A stretch of DNA of 45,544 nucleotides, from contig CAICTM010000848.1 in NCBI GenBank assembly GCA_903772945.1, positions 1-45,544 on the forward strand, given 5' to 3'. The notes under the pieces were generated by a model that saw only the letters and a program-made list of their open reading frames with translations, was not told where the DNA came from and made no database searches. Every line of letters starts with the position of its first letter. Positions within the stretch are counted from its first letter, which is position 1. This DNA comes from Seminavis robusta. Its lineage: Eukaryota; Bacillariophyta; Bacillariophyceae; Naviculales; Naviculaceae. The position numbers were made by a program, and so were the translations under genes. Positions 1 to 10,222 of this stretch are shown piece by piece.

Positions 1-1526
1 GAAAAGACGAGAGATGAAGGAGGATCCGTTGCGTCGCTGGTGCAGACCGCGCGAAACCATGTGACGAGAGGGATATGGCGTTCTGTCGGGCTGCATCCGC
101 ATGCGTGATTTCCGGGCCTGGGATAAGGTTTCGGAACTGGGTGATAGAGTTCGCCCGGTAGGCACTTGGTGAGGACTCGTGAGGCACAGTAGTGCGGAAT
201 GGGCATAAGGCGACGGGACCGGTAGGAGTCACATCTGCCTCGCCGTTCCCATGGGGAACCGAGTGAAGGTTCGGTGGACGGCACCCAACATGTCCGGGCC
301 ATCAAGATACGCCAAGGACTTTGCAACGAGTGTCGGCGACGCGTTGAAGCTGTCGTTCGGAAGGATCACAGGGGCGGTGGTGTGGAGGTCGTTTCAAGTG
401 AGTACAACGGAAAGATTGTGTACGGAGAGAACACGTTCGAAGTCAGCTGGTAGGTGAACAGGGAGTGCGACGTGGATGTAGTCTTCATCACGTCAAGTAC
501 GAACGCGATGAGGAGGGGTGACCGAGTGACGGCAGCAACAGTGTGGCTTGCGCGCCGACTGTCAGTGTTAGCATTGCACCAACACGGTTGAGAGAGAGCG
601 TTGTAGTCAAACTAATGAACGTCCCAGTGGTTGCCGCGGTCGACGAGAGTAGAGAATAAGCGTTGGCCATGGTCGGGATTTCGAAGAGATTTAGACCTGA
701 TGCCGACGCAAGAGTTTAATCTATTCTAGTTCTAGCTTGCAGCTCGGCTGAAGGAAGAATTGTGAGCAGAGAAGGAGACAACTTTCTTGCGATCGACTGT
801 TCAATGGCTGAAGGAGAGAGTTGACCGGTCTGCGTGTTGTGTTCATTCAAGTTGCTATCTGTGAGCGGTCTCGTGGGGTGCTATTGCCTTAGAGTGGATC
901 TTGCGAAAAGGCAGTGGCAATCGACATGTATGTGGGGTATCCATTTCAGGAACGCAGGTGATGACCTGTGGCGTGTAGAGATGTACTTGTTGTGTGTGAG
1001 CGAAGTGTGGGAGTAGATTCGTATTTTGTGAGATGGTACCAGTCTGGCAACTGTGAGTCGAGTCATTCATCGAAGAACCCATGAGGGTTCAGGTTTCCAC
1101 GCCGGTCAGCGTGGATGGATAGGGATCGGGATCGTTTGTCTTCTTTGGCGTGCGGCTGCTCGACAACGATCTTTGTCATGTTTCTACCATGTACAGTAGA
1201 GTTCTTCTTACTACCAAGGGTTGCTGTTTCCGAATGGTCATTCGTGGATACAATCTGAAGCTGACGCCCGAGTTCGGCCATGAAAGTGCTTCTTTCCTTG
1301 TGATAGAATGAATGTCAAAGAGAGACATGCAGGTCAGCATAAGGAAGCATCAGAACCCCATCAACATGGTCTGCAGATGATGCTGATAAAATCACTCGAG
1401 ACAAGAAGAAGCTGGCAGCAGAAGTGATATCGAGATCTCACAATTACCAAAACTTGTCTCAGTCGAGCAAGTGCTAAAAGTCGAAAGAAGTCTAGAAACA
1501 CTTGAAAAGGAGACAGTGCAGAAGCC
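1..1526. other. No recognisable gene
   Basis: About 1.5 kb without a reading frame that looks like a protein family. The short open frames (for example 251-457 and 1063-1281) are overlapped by similar frames on the other strand and show no motif. The last 150 bases are presumably the 5' region of the cystathionine gamma-lyase gene. I see no tRNA, LTR or clear promoter element. Confidence 0.5.
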
Positions 1527-3117
1527 ATGGCGCCCAACTTGAAACCACTCAGTGACGAGGGAAAGGCGCCCGATGGTGCACTGGATAGTGCCATTCACGC
1601 GGCAGATCCATATCGGCGCCAAGGAACCAAGTATCTGCACACGCAAGGAGAAGGAGACAATGGGAATCCGACCGGAGCCGTGGTAGTCCCCATCAGTCTG
1701 GCCACCACATTCCAGCAAAAGACGCCAGGAAAAGCCACCGCTCCAGAGGATCCCAACAGCTTTGGACTGGGATTTGAGTATTCTCGAACCGGTGAGTACA
1801 AACTAACTCTTCTAGCTAGCTACCCGTACCGAGTGACAAAAAAATGGCGATGGCTACTTATTAAAGTTTCTCTCTTTTGTGTTTCTATCTATCGATCTAT
1901 TTTTATTGCAACAGGCAATCCCACACGAGGAGCCTTTGAACGAGCCATGGCGCAGGCCGAAAATGCCAAGTACTGCGTCGCATTTTCATCCGGCAGCGCT
2001 GCTACGTCTGCCGTGGTCCATTTGCTCCAACATGGAGATCACATGCTTTGTGTGGACGATGTCTACGGCGGCACACAACGCTACTTTCGACGCATAGTCC
2101 ATCCCAACATGGGAATCGACATGGACTTTTGTGACATGAGCCATCCCTCCGAATTAGTATTCAACAAACCCAACAACAAAACAACAAAATTGCTCTGGCT
2201 CGAAAGTCCCACCAATCCCACTCTCAAAGTGACCGATATTGCAGAGGTCGCCAAGGCTTGCCAAGAGAATTCGTGTCTCTTGGCCGTCGACAATACATTC
2301 TGTTCCCCCTATTTCCAAACACCCCTCAATCTGGGAGCCGATATCGTCGTTCACTCGGTCACAAAATACATTGGTGGACACTCGGATGTTGTCATGGGAG
2401 TGGTCTGTACCAACAGTGATGATGTCTATTCCAAGTTGCGTTTTGTCCAAAATGGCGTGGGGGCTGTCCCGTCTCCGTTTGATTGCTTCTTGGCTCATCG
2501 TGGACTCAAGACTCTCCATGTCCGCATGGAGGCAGCGGCACGGTAGGTTCTATTGCTCTTGTTCCTTCCTTTTTCGTCAGCTTTAATAATTCGCGCCTCA
2601 CCTGCATGCATCGCCCTCTCTCTACCAGAAACGCCAATGCCATTGCCTTGTTCCTGGAGAATCACGACGCGGTTACCAAGGTGCTCTATCCTGGACTGAA
2701 ATCGCATCCGCAGGTGCAGTATCTATCAAGCTAGCCCAGAAGATTGCAGGGTTGTCTCAACAGCAGGATGCCGCCTCACAGATCCCTTTCGTTTCCCACT
2801 TTCAGCACGACATTGCCGCCAAACAGCAGCATGGATTTGGGGCCATGATTACCTTTTACTGCGTGGGTGGAAGAGAACAGAGTGCCTGCATACTGCAGAA
2901 TCTGCACCTCTTTACATTGGCGGAATCTCTGGGAGCTGTCGAGTCTCTGGCCGAATGCCCCAGTCTCATGACGCATGCATCGGTACCAGATGATCAACGT
3001 GCCATACTTGGAATCGATGATACACTCATTCGCTTGTCGGTGGGCATTGAAAGTTGTCATGATTTGATTCAGGATTTGGACAATGCATTGAACTCTGCCT
3101 TGTCGACACTCAAGTAA
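1527..3117 (+). CDS. Cystathionine gamma-lyase (PLP-dependent trans-sulfuration enzyme), 4 exons
   Basis: Exons 1527-1791, 1915-2542, 2629-2713 and 2806-3117 join in frame to a 429-residue protein. All introns are GT-AG (123, 86 and 92 nt). The protein is a Cys/Met-metabolism PLP enzyme: N-terminal VVPISLATTFQQ, EYSRTGNPTR across the first splice, CVAFSSGSAA, VDNTFCSPYFQ, and the PLP lysine in HSVTKYIGGHSDVVMG (K239). RGLKTLHVRM and a C-terminal SVGIE complete the pattern. Length fits the family (about 400). The motifs around the active site resemble eukaryotic cystathionine gamma-lyase more than gamma-synthase, so it probably cleaves cystathionine to cysteine, 2-oxobutyrate and ammonia, and may make H2S; a synthase role is the main alternative. 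Intron 3 begins right after SHPQ and contains a stop, so an unspliced reading would truncate the protein. The ATG lies in a CCATGG context. Confidence 0.9.
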
Positions 3118-5878
3118 CGAACTAACTACAGGTATAGAAGCCGGGAAAGGTTCCTTGCAGGTATGAGACATCTTCAGCGCGCGGAAACCCAGGCCGCAAG
3201 CGCTATCTACGGAAACAACTATATACTCTGGCTTCCTCTAATTGAAGCTGTAAACCACATAGAAAGAAAGAGCACTTTGACTGAAACCATGGAATTTTTG
3301 TTAGAATGGTGCTAGTACTTTGGGATCTGCCTTTTAAAAAACGCAAGCAAATCCCTCCCCGAGAGACACGGAAACCTGCGCTCGAACAACTGGAGGCAAG
3401 GCGAATGAGAGGAATAGAACAGCGCAAAACAAACACAGCCAACCAACTAAAGAGTTGTTAGCTGCAATTCAGTTTTATGTACTAGCAGGGAGGACGGAAG
3501 TGAAACCCAAGACATCCAGAGCAAGAGACGAGGACAGCGCAGGAGGACGAACGACGAAGACTGTGACGAAGGCAACCGACTAAAGAATCAAAATGGAACC
3601 AGACGCAGACGAATCACTGAAGTTGACGAAGCCAACCAACACATGGAACCGACGGGACCAGCAGGATCAGCTCGAACTAGCCGGCACCAGGGCAGCTTGT
3701 TGGATCCTTTCAGCAGGCAACTCGTTTCATCACCCAGGTCAAGAGGTCTTGCCAAACATGCTGCATCGTCACCCACCGTCAACCCTGTGAGTTCGCTGGT
3801 TCCTTAGATTTGGTAGTAGCTGGAGATGCAAGTTTGGGAAGTTGCTGCCACTCGTTGTTTCCCCAGAAAGAACGGCACGTTAAAGAGAAGAGAGAAAGAA
3901 GATGAGACGATCAAGACACAACCATCGTCTTCGAGAACGCTTGTGGATGTTGCTTTAGCACCGGGGGTTCTTTGGGTGCACTATTCCGAAGTGGTCGAAG
4001 AGCTCGGGGCCGTTTGCCGTGGCCATTGCCACTGGTCCACAACCGTAGAGAACTGTAGCTCGAAAGTTGCCAAGGCCAACTGGGACAGTTGGAAAGGATT
4101 GGCTTCTGTGGAGGCCTGGCAGGTGGAAGTGGCTGAAAAGTAGAGTTGCTTGCGAAACTGGTTCCTGGGAATGCCGCCGAATACATCAACAGTGGTAGGT
4201 TTGGTTCGATCAGAAGCAGCGACAGTCATTCGTGTCTTTGGCATCGTCTTGGCTCCGCAGTTGGTAGTGGGCCTTGAACATTTAAAAAAAAAACATCCCG
4301 ACTTGAGCTGGTGCGACCCAACGACGGACCTTGACTCCTCAGACGGACACAAATCTTGAGAAGAAAGAAGAACTCTGGAACCATGGCTTCAGCAGGTCAA
4401 GCGAGAGAAGATGTGTGAGACTTAAGCTATCTAAGAGTGAACATGAGCTCGACGCCACAACCAGCCAGGCAGATCCAAGGGGAGACAAGGAACCAGCCAA
4501 CCGACCAACCAACGGGAAGAGGAAGAGCCACAGCAAAAGGAAGAGGAAGAGCCAGAAGAAACGGAGGAGAACCAAAAGAATCTAGCTGGAAAGTGGAATT
4601 GTTTCCGAAAATGGTTCCTGGGATTGCCGGTGTTGTTGTCGTCGTCGTCGTCGTCAAAAGAGCTGCAGCGGCTCCGCCCGCTTGGTTTGTCTGATCGAAC
4701 AAAGCAACTGGGCGTTGAGTTGAGAATCCATCAATCACCGTGGCATTGGGCGAAAGCGATCTGAGTTCTGCCAAAGTCGGCTTTGGAACATCTTGAACGA
4801 CCAACCGACCAACAGGAAAAGGAAGAGCCTGGCCAAACGTCCACTGGGCTCTCCTTGAAGATCGCCCAGCTTTCATATGGTTGCAGGTTTCCACTTGTGT
4901 TACTCTGGGTTGGTCGGTCGGCTGGTTGTCGGTTTGGTCGGTCGTTTTGGTCGGTCGTTTTGTCGGTTGGCTCCTTGGCGGTCACATTCGTTGGTTGGTT
5001 GGTTGGGTTTGGTTGGTTTGGCTGCGTTGTGCTCCGTGACCCTGTAGCATGCATGAGGAACCGACCGTTGCCTTGTCTTGGAGAGGAAGAAGGAGACAGA
5101 CGTTGACGACGAGGACCATCAGAGGCGGTAAAGGACTTGCTGTTGCCTGCTGAAGAATCAGAATGGAACAAGGAAGAGGTTAGACTTGAGCTGGTACGGT
5201 AGCAAAGCAAAGCAAGACCGCATGCATGCATGACACTTTGGTTCAGCGAAGTGGGGAACAACAGTCTTCTAAGAGTGTCTGCCACCCCCCACTTCCAACG
5301 ACGTTTATGTTGGCTCTCTCGAGCAAAGAACTACTAATGTCATGCATGCATGCCGTTCGCTAGCGGACCGTACCTGTTTGTTGTTGATGAACCGACCGTT
5401 GCCTTGCACGAGGACGAACCACCATTGTCAACTGGATCAGACCTACGTTGGGAACTAAAGGGATAAGGCGGCAACGGTCGACGACCGTGAAGCAATGGCA
5501 CAAAAGACAGGAACAAGTGGACTTACCGTTGCACGAGGACGACCCACCCCACAACTGGAACCACCGCAAGACAACACCATTGCCGGCGAAGAGTGAACGG
5601 TGGGCCCCACAGGGGAAGCCCAATCACTCTCCTGCAAGCAGCACCGGCAAAGGTGTCATCGTCATGCGCCCACCCCAACTAGAACCACCGCAAGATGACT
5701 CTGGATCCGTTCAACCACACAGCGGTCCGCGCGAGGGTCCACCCGTAGATGCACATCTCGAAGCACGTGAACGTGGGACTCTCAATACCGTCATTGTCAT
5801 CGTCATGCATTGGAAGAAGAAGTTGTGTTTGTGCGAGAAAAAGTTTGCTTGAGGCAAACGGCGTTTCATTTCAGCAAA

Positions 5879-5989
5879 CGATCGTTTCATTTTGAAAATC
5901 AAACATCAAAACGGCAAGGTGTCAACATCAAAAATCAAAAATGGAGCGCGTCATGGAATTGCCGTTTTATTTCAAAACTGAAACGACCG
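5879..5989. repeat. Imperfect nested inverted repeat (foldback)
   Basis: The outer arms are 5879-5897 and 5970-5989, both reading CG(A/G)TCGTTTCA...TTTTGAAA when one is reverse-complemented. Inside them AAAACGGCAA (5908-5917) is perfectly complementary to TTGCCGTTTT (5959-5968). The loop is A-rich and noncoding. It could be a degenerate MITE or a hairpin transcript; no flanking target duplication was identified. Confidence 0.5.
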
Positions 5990-6556
5990 TCGGCAAAAGG
6001 TACGGTACGATCGAGCGGTGGTTGATTGTCGGATGCTGCTTCCAAGCAACAGTGGCTGACTGAGTCGACATAGGCACACGCTACGGTAGACCCAATGCAT
6101 CAGTGACATCTGTTTGATACCCTTTTCGAGAGACGAGGCGTCTGTCCCAACGTGGAAGATGTCCTGCCCCACATCCAAGCGAATCGAGTCGAGTCGCATC
6201 TGCCATACCCAGCACTCAGAGCCACCGACGCATCTGTTCCTTCCAGAGGATTGGTCCAAGGATCATGGTGAAGAGGAGTGTTGTCATGCATGGCGAAGAG
6301 GAGTGTCCTCATGAAGGTTATGTAGCATACCGGAGTGAGTAGACTAAATAATGGAGGGAGACAGACAGCCAGCAAGCAACAAAACGACAGATGCTGAAGT
6401 GAGAAAATGTGAAGAGACGCCCAACCGTTGGCCTCCCCACCGGCGCCGTTACCGCACAGATACTTATCATTTTACCGTTACTTCACTGGTACCGGTTATT
6501 GACATTCGATACAAATCGAATTATTCGATCATTCATGCGGCACCAGTCCCAGTACA

Positions 6557-6747
6557 CATTTTAATAAAAAATAGTATTTTGTTTTCATACTTTTTGAAAA
6601 AGAAAGGTTTCATTTATTTCAAATTGAGTCCTACGATCTCGCGCGATGTCGCGCGATGTCGTGCGAGATCGCGCGAGGTGCTCAATTTGAAATGACACCC
6701 TGTTTTTCAAAAAGTTTGAAAACAAAATACTATTTTAAAAATTAATG
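6557..6747. repeat. Long near-palindromic foldback element (about 190 bp)
   Basis: The left arm (6557-6628) and right arm (6681-6747) are close reverse complements over about 70 bp, including AATAGTATTTTGTTTTCA and TTTCAAATTGAG. The complementarity continues into the centre, where GATCTCGCGCGA and TCGTGCGAGATC differ by one base, leaving a loop of about 12 nt with repeated TCGCGCGATG. The AT-rich arms with a CG-rich tip give an almost complete hairpin. No coding frame crosses it convincingly. A MITE/foldback transposon or a small-RNA precursor are both possible. Confidence 0.75.
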
Positions 6748-7254
6748 CTGGTCTTGATTTACAAAAGGCTTTTAATTTTAAAAAATACTCTGTCTACTAG
6801 CTAGTTTACCAGGTAGTCATTGCCCTTCTCTGGTAACCCTAATCCCTAATGCCTATTATTTTCGGTTTCGGTATTCGGACGGTCTGCGGAACCTGATACG
6901 GGGCGGTGGTACCACCGGTAGCCAATCGCCGCCATGTTTTGCGTTGATTGATTTGACTTTGGAGCCACCTCGTCGAGGATACTGAGGCAGTTCCGGAGAT
7001 GCATGCAGTGACACACGACCTGCACAAGTTGTACGGCAATAGTTCTAGTAGAATCATAGAGATAGATTATTTGGACCGACGAACCATCCAGAACCTGTCA
7101 TGTCTGTTCTGAGATGCTGGACTCTCTGGGAAGGAAGCATCATGTTTTGATTGCGAGCAAACAAATGCCGCAATCCACTCAACCACTTGACGTTCAGCTC
7201 GGAAAGGTGCAATGCATGCTGGCCGCCCCATCACCCAGCCATTTACGAAGATCG

Positions 7255-7326
7255 TTGGTGATTGCCGAAAGGCTTCTGCAATGAAAAAGATTGGTGACTG
7301 CCGAAAGGCTTCTGCAATGCAAAAGA
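7255..7326. repeat. 36-bp tandem duplication (2 copies)
   Basis: Copies 7255-7290 and 7291-7326 both begin TTGGTGA(T/C)TGCCGAAAGG and differ at two positions by eye. Nothing suggests a coding role; it lies in the intergenic DNA downstream of the quinone oxidoreductase gene. Confidence 0.8.
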
Positions 7327-7553
7327 TCAGAGGAACGAGTGCTACAAAGTCGACTGGTCAAGTCATTACAGTATAGGTATGTATCATGTAGCTAGATTGG
7401 AACTTAGTAAGAATATCACGAATACGTCTGTTCGAAAGGAATCGAATCCTCATTATTTCTGCTTTCGACATCACAGCCGCTGACAATAGTCTACGCAACA
7501 AAAAGCAAGACAATTGCTCAATATACCAGCATATTGTTGTTGCTGCTGTCTGT

Positions 7554-8250
7554 CTAAGCATCTGCGGATTTCAATGCCAAAGCAACCTTGGCAAATCCTT
7601 CTCCTTGGAGCTTGGCTCGCTCCAGTTCAAACTCCGATGGCATGCGAGAACCATCCGCGCCAGCAAAAGTGCCTGCTCCCCAGGGACTGCCTCCCTCGGG
7701 AGTGTCGACTTGGAACATTTTGGGCGTGTGGTATCCAGTGGGCACATACACCATTCCGTGGTGAACCAATTGGGTCAACCAGGTCATGGCTGTGGTCTCT
7801 TGGCCTCCTCCCTATACACGGTATCAGCAAGTTGAATGTCAGAAGTGCACTCAAAACAAGAACAGCAACATCTTGAGCCACAATCTATCGTACCTGAGTT
7901 CCGGTGGAGAAGAAGATTCCAGCAGGCTTTCCGGCGAGCTTTCCTCCTTGCCAGAGTCCACCGGTGGAATCCATAAAGGCTTTCATTTGTGCTGCCGCCA
8001 TACCAAATCGAGTTGGAATGCCAAAGATGATTCCATCGGCATCTGCCAGATCCGAAGCCTTGATGACGGGAACATCCGCATCCTTGGGAGGAGCTCCCAT
8101 CTTCTTCAGAACCTCCTCGGGAAGAGTCTCGGGGACTTGGTACAATACAGCTTCCGCACATCCAACAGAATCCACGCCCTCCTTGACCTTTTGAGCCATG
8201 GTCTTGACATGTCCATACATGGAGTAGTAAACAATGATGATCTTCGCCAT
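7554..8250 (-). CDS. WrbA-type NAD(P)H:quinone oxidoreductase (flavodoxin-like), 2 exons
   Basis: On the minus strand exon 1 is 8250-7894 and exon 2 is 7811-7554, with an 82-nt GT-AG intron; the product is 204 residues. The N-terminus (MAKIIIVYYSMYGHV) is a flavodoxin FMN phosphate loop. IFGIPTRFGMAAAQMKAF and FFSTGTQ, joined across the splice to GGGQETTAMTW, then QLVHHGM and GGSPWGAGTFAG, are signatures of the WrbA family. These FMN enzymes reduce quinones by two electrons, avoiding semiquinone radicals, and are usually cytosolic oxidative-stress enzymes. Length matches the family (about 200). No targeting peptide is visible. The splice falls precisely at the conserved TGTQ|GGGQ boundary, which makes the model firm. 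Confidence 0.93.
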
Positions 8251-10222
8251 GGTGGAAATTCTCGGTGATCGATGTATTTTGGAGTTAGTTTTCTACTACA
8301 GTAGAGCTGGAGAAGTGTTGATTTTATGAGCGAGACATCGTGTCCGTGCCAAACAAACAGCGGAACTTGGATCTTGTGATCGGCCGACTAAAGATACCAG
8401 GAACTCCAACACCCGAACCTTCCGTTACAGCAACCTCGTAGTAAAAGCAATGGGCCAAATCTTATGCGGGGATGTCGGCAAGGAAGCTTGAGGAACATTC
8501 ATTGCGTGTGCTGCTTCGCCGGTGGAGGGCCGACTGTGGTAGAATGTACTGTACCAGTGAGCGATGATGGATGAGGAGTATCCAGACCAAAACAAGGTTT
8601 AACAGCACTTTGAAGAGCAGGTTGAGAGGATCACGCACGAATAATTCAATCGCGGGTAGTGGTCCTATTTTCAAAAGGTTAGGGCTTTTGCATGATGCCG
8701 CCTCTTGCTTTTGCGCGTGGGCACCCATGTGAGGAAGGTCTGAAGTTGCGGGTGCACCACCCGTACATGTTCCATCCATCAACGAGATTGACTGCTTGAC
8801 GAGAAGTCATCTTGACCTACCTGGATCCCCATTGTTGTTGGTCATCTACCTCCTTTGTAACGGTAGATCAAAAACAAGAAAACGTCTCCTCTGCGACAGC
8901 CAAGGAGGCGGATTCAGACATTCAAGTCCATACATACGGTATAACGAGTGAAATCAGGACGAGACTTTCGAGGACAAGAGGAGCGGAGAGCAAAGGGAGA
9001 AAAGAATGGCAGGTCAGCATGCAACTTACACCGAGCTTTTCGTAGACCTTGAAGCCATGCGGCAGTGTGTATTGATGCACGACAAACTGACCGGTTTTGG
9101 ACACTTTGAATTCCTGGAGCTTTAAAGGAAGAACATTATAGATTCGTAGTTTTGTTATGCCAATGCCAGCCCTCGAATAGCCCTACCGGAGATTGAAAAC
9201 AGGGCATACCGTCTACGCACAAGCACTCAGAGGAACGGATCTTCCCTGAGACTCAGCTGGGTGTGGGGCTGGTAGCGGGAGCAGAGCACGCTGATCATGG
9301 CATTTTCTGTTGCATGAGTTTCCAGAGCTTCTGGCTGGTTGGGGACATCCTGGCCATGCCGGTCCATGAAAATGGGCATTCCGTCATCAGCTGAGATCTT
9401 GTTGCTACGGGCCGAGCAGACTTGTCCTTAGATGAGCTGCTTCTTGGATGCCAAGAACGCCGTAGGAACCTTGGAGATCTTCTCTCGTACTTGGGTTTGT
9501 CGCACTTGGGCACCATTTGGTTTGAAGAACCACAGTGCCAGCGCAGGAGAGGACACCTCCTCCAACTAGATCAAGTGTATGGTGAACACGCACGAATGAG
9601 CAGGATATTCGATCAAATAACTTGGTAGCCAATCGACATGATACACATGCGTATTTCAGTCGGCTGCATCCCAATCAATGAAGCGAACCAATCCAACTTC
9701 GATAACTTCCTAATCCTATGTTCGCTGCTATATAACTGTTGAAATAATTGTTGCATCTCTCTGTACACTCTTCGTGGGGGCGGGCTGTACTTACTTGAGC
9801 CCCAGCTGGCTAGGCTTACCGTAGCTAGCTAGGCCTTAGGAGCAATCGAAACCGTTGTATTATCAGGTTGGCGCCTCGGATGCATTTTCCGTCGCACCTC
9901 TTCTCTACATGTATCCGATTTCGATTTCGCTTGTGGAAATGTTGTGGCACGTGACAGCTCACGTGACCAGGTTCATTTTGTTGTGTGCGGAATAATGTTT
10001 TTCACACGAGCAGCTCGTTCCCTGTTCACTGAATACACTGTCCGTGGATTAACGCCATGGGGTCAAGGACAAACAAAATTCGCAGTGCACGCTACCTCCG
10101 TTGAGCCGCTTGCTTGCTTGATGGATGGAGAAGCCAAGATGATCGCTCACAATCCTGAGATGGTCGCCCCTCAACAGTCAAACAGAAACAAAGAGCAGAA
10201 ACAACGATTTTATTAAGGTACT
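8251..10222. other. Intergenic region with possible isolated exon or gene relic
   Basis: No complete gene is supported. On the minus strand 9119-9032 could be an internal exon: an AAAG acceptor at 9120, an open frame reading KTGQFVVHQYTLPHGFKVYEK, and a GTGTAAGT donor-like sequence near 9031. I could not connect it to neighbours or a family. A second minus-strand stretch (about 9650-9240) has broken open frames and may be a decayed gene. The last 280 bases (9944-10216) hold an open frame in the same frame as the amine oxidase, closed by TAA nine bases before its ATG. Confidence 0.3.

Larger units (their letters stand above)
3118..7553. other. Gene-poor, repeat-rich stretch
   Basis: No protein family is recognisable in these 4.4 kb. 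The open frames are short, overlap on both strands and are rich in simple codons. The segment around 4900-5030 is a low-complexity TTGG/TCGG-rich stretch. Motifs recur in diverged form: ACCGACCGTTGCCTTG near 5058 and 5391, and AACCACCGCAAGA near 5556 and 5680. ATGCATGCATG palindromes occur near 5222 and 5340. This looks like decayed tandem or transposon-derived sequence. The foldbacks and the short tandem duplication inside it are listed separately. Confidence 0.5.

Noticed and set aside
2714..2739. A 17- or 26-nt mini-intron in the cystathionine gamma-lyase gene
   Set aside because: Both keep the frame but leave an extra block before HDIAAKQQHGFGAM. A 92-nt GT-AG intron (2714-2805) joins SHPQ directly to HDIAAK, as the family requires.
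3981..5285. Several 100-180-codon frames in the 4-5 kb region
   Set aside because: They overlap on both strands in low-complexity, repeat-derived sequence and show no domain.
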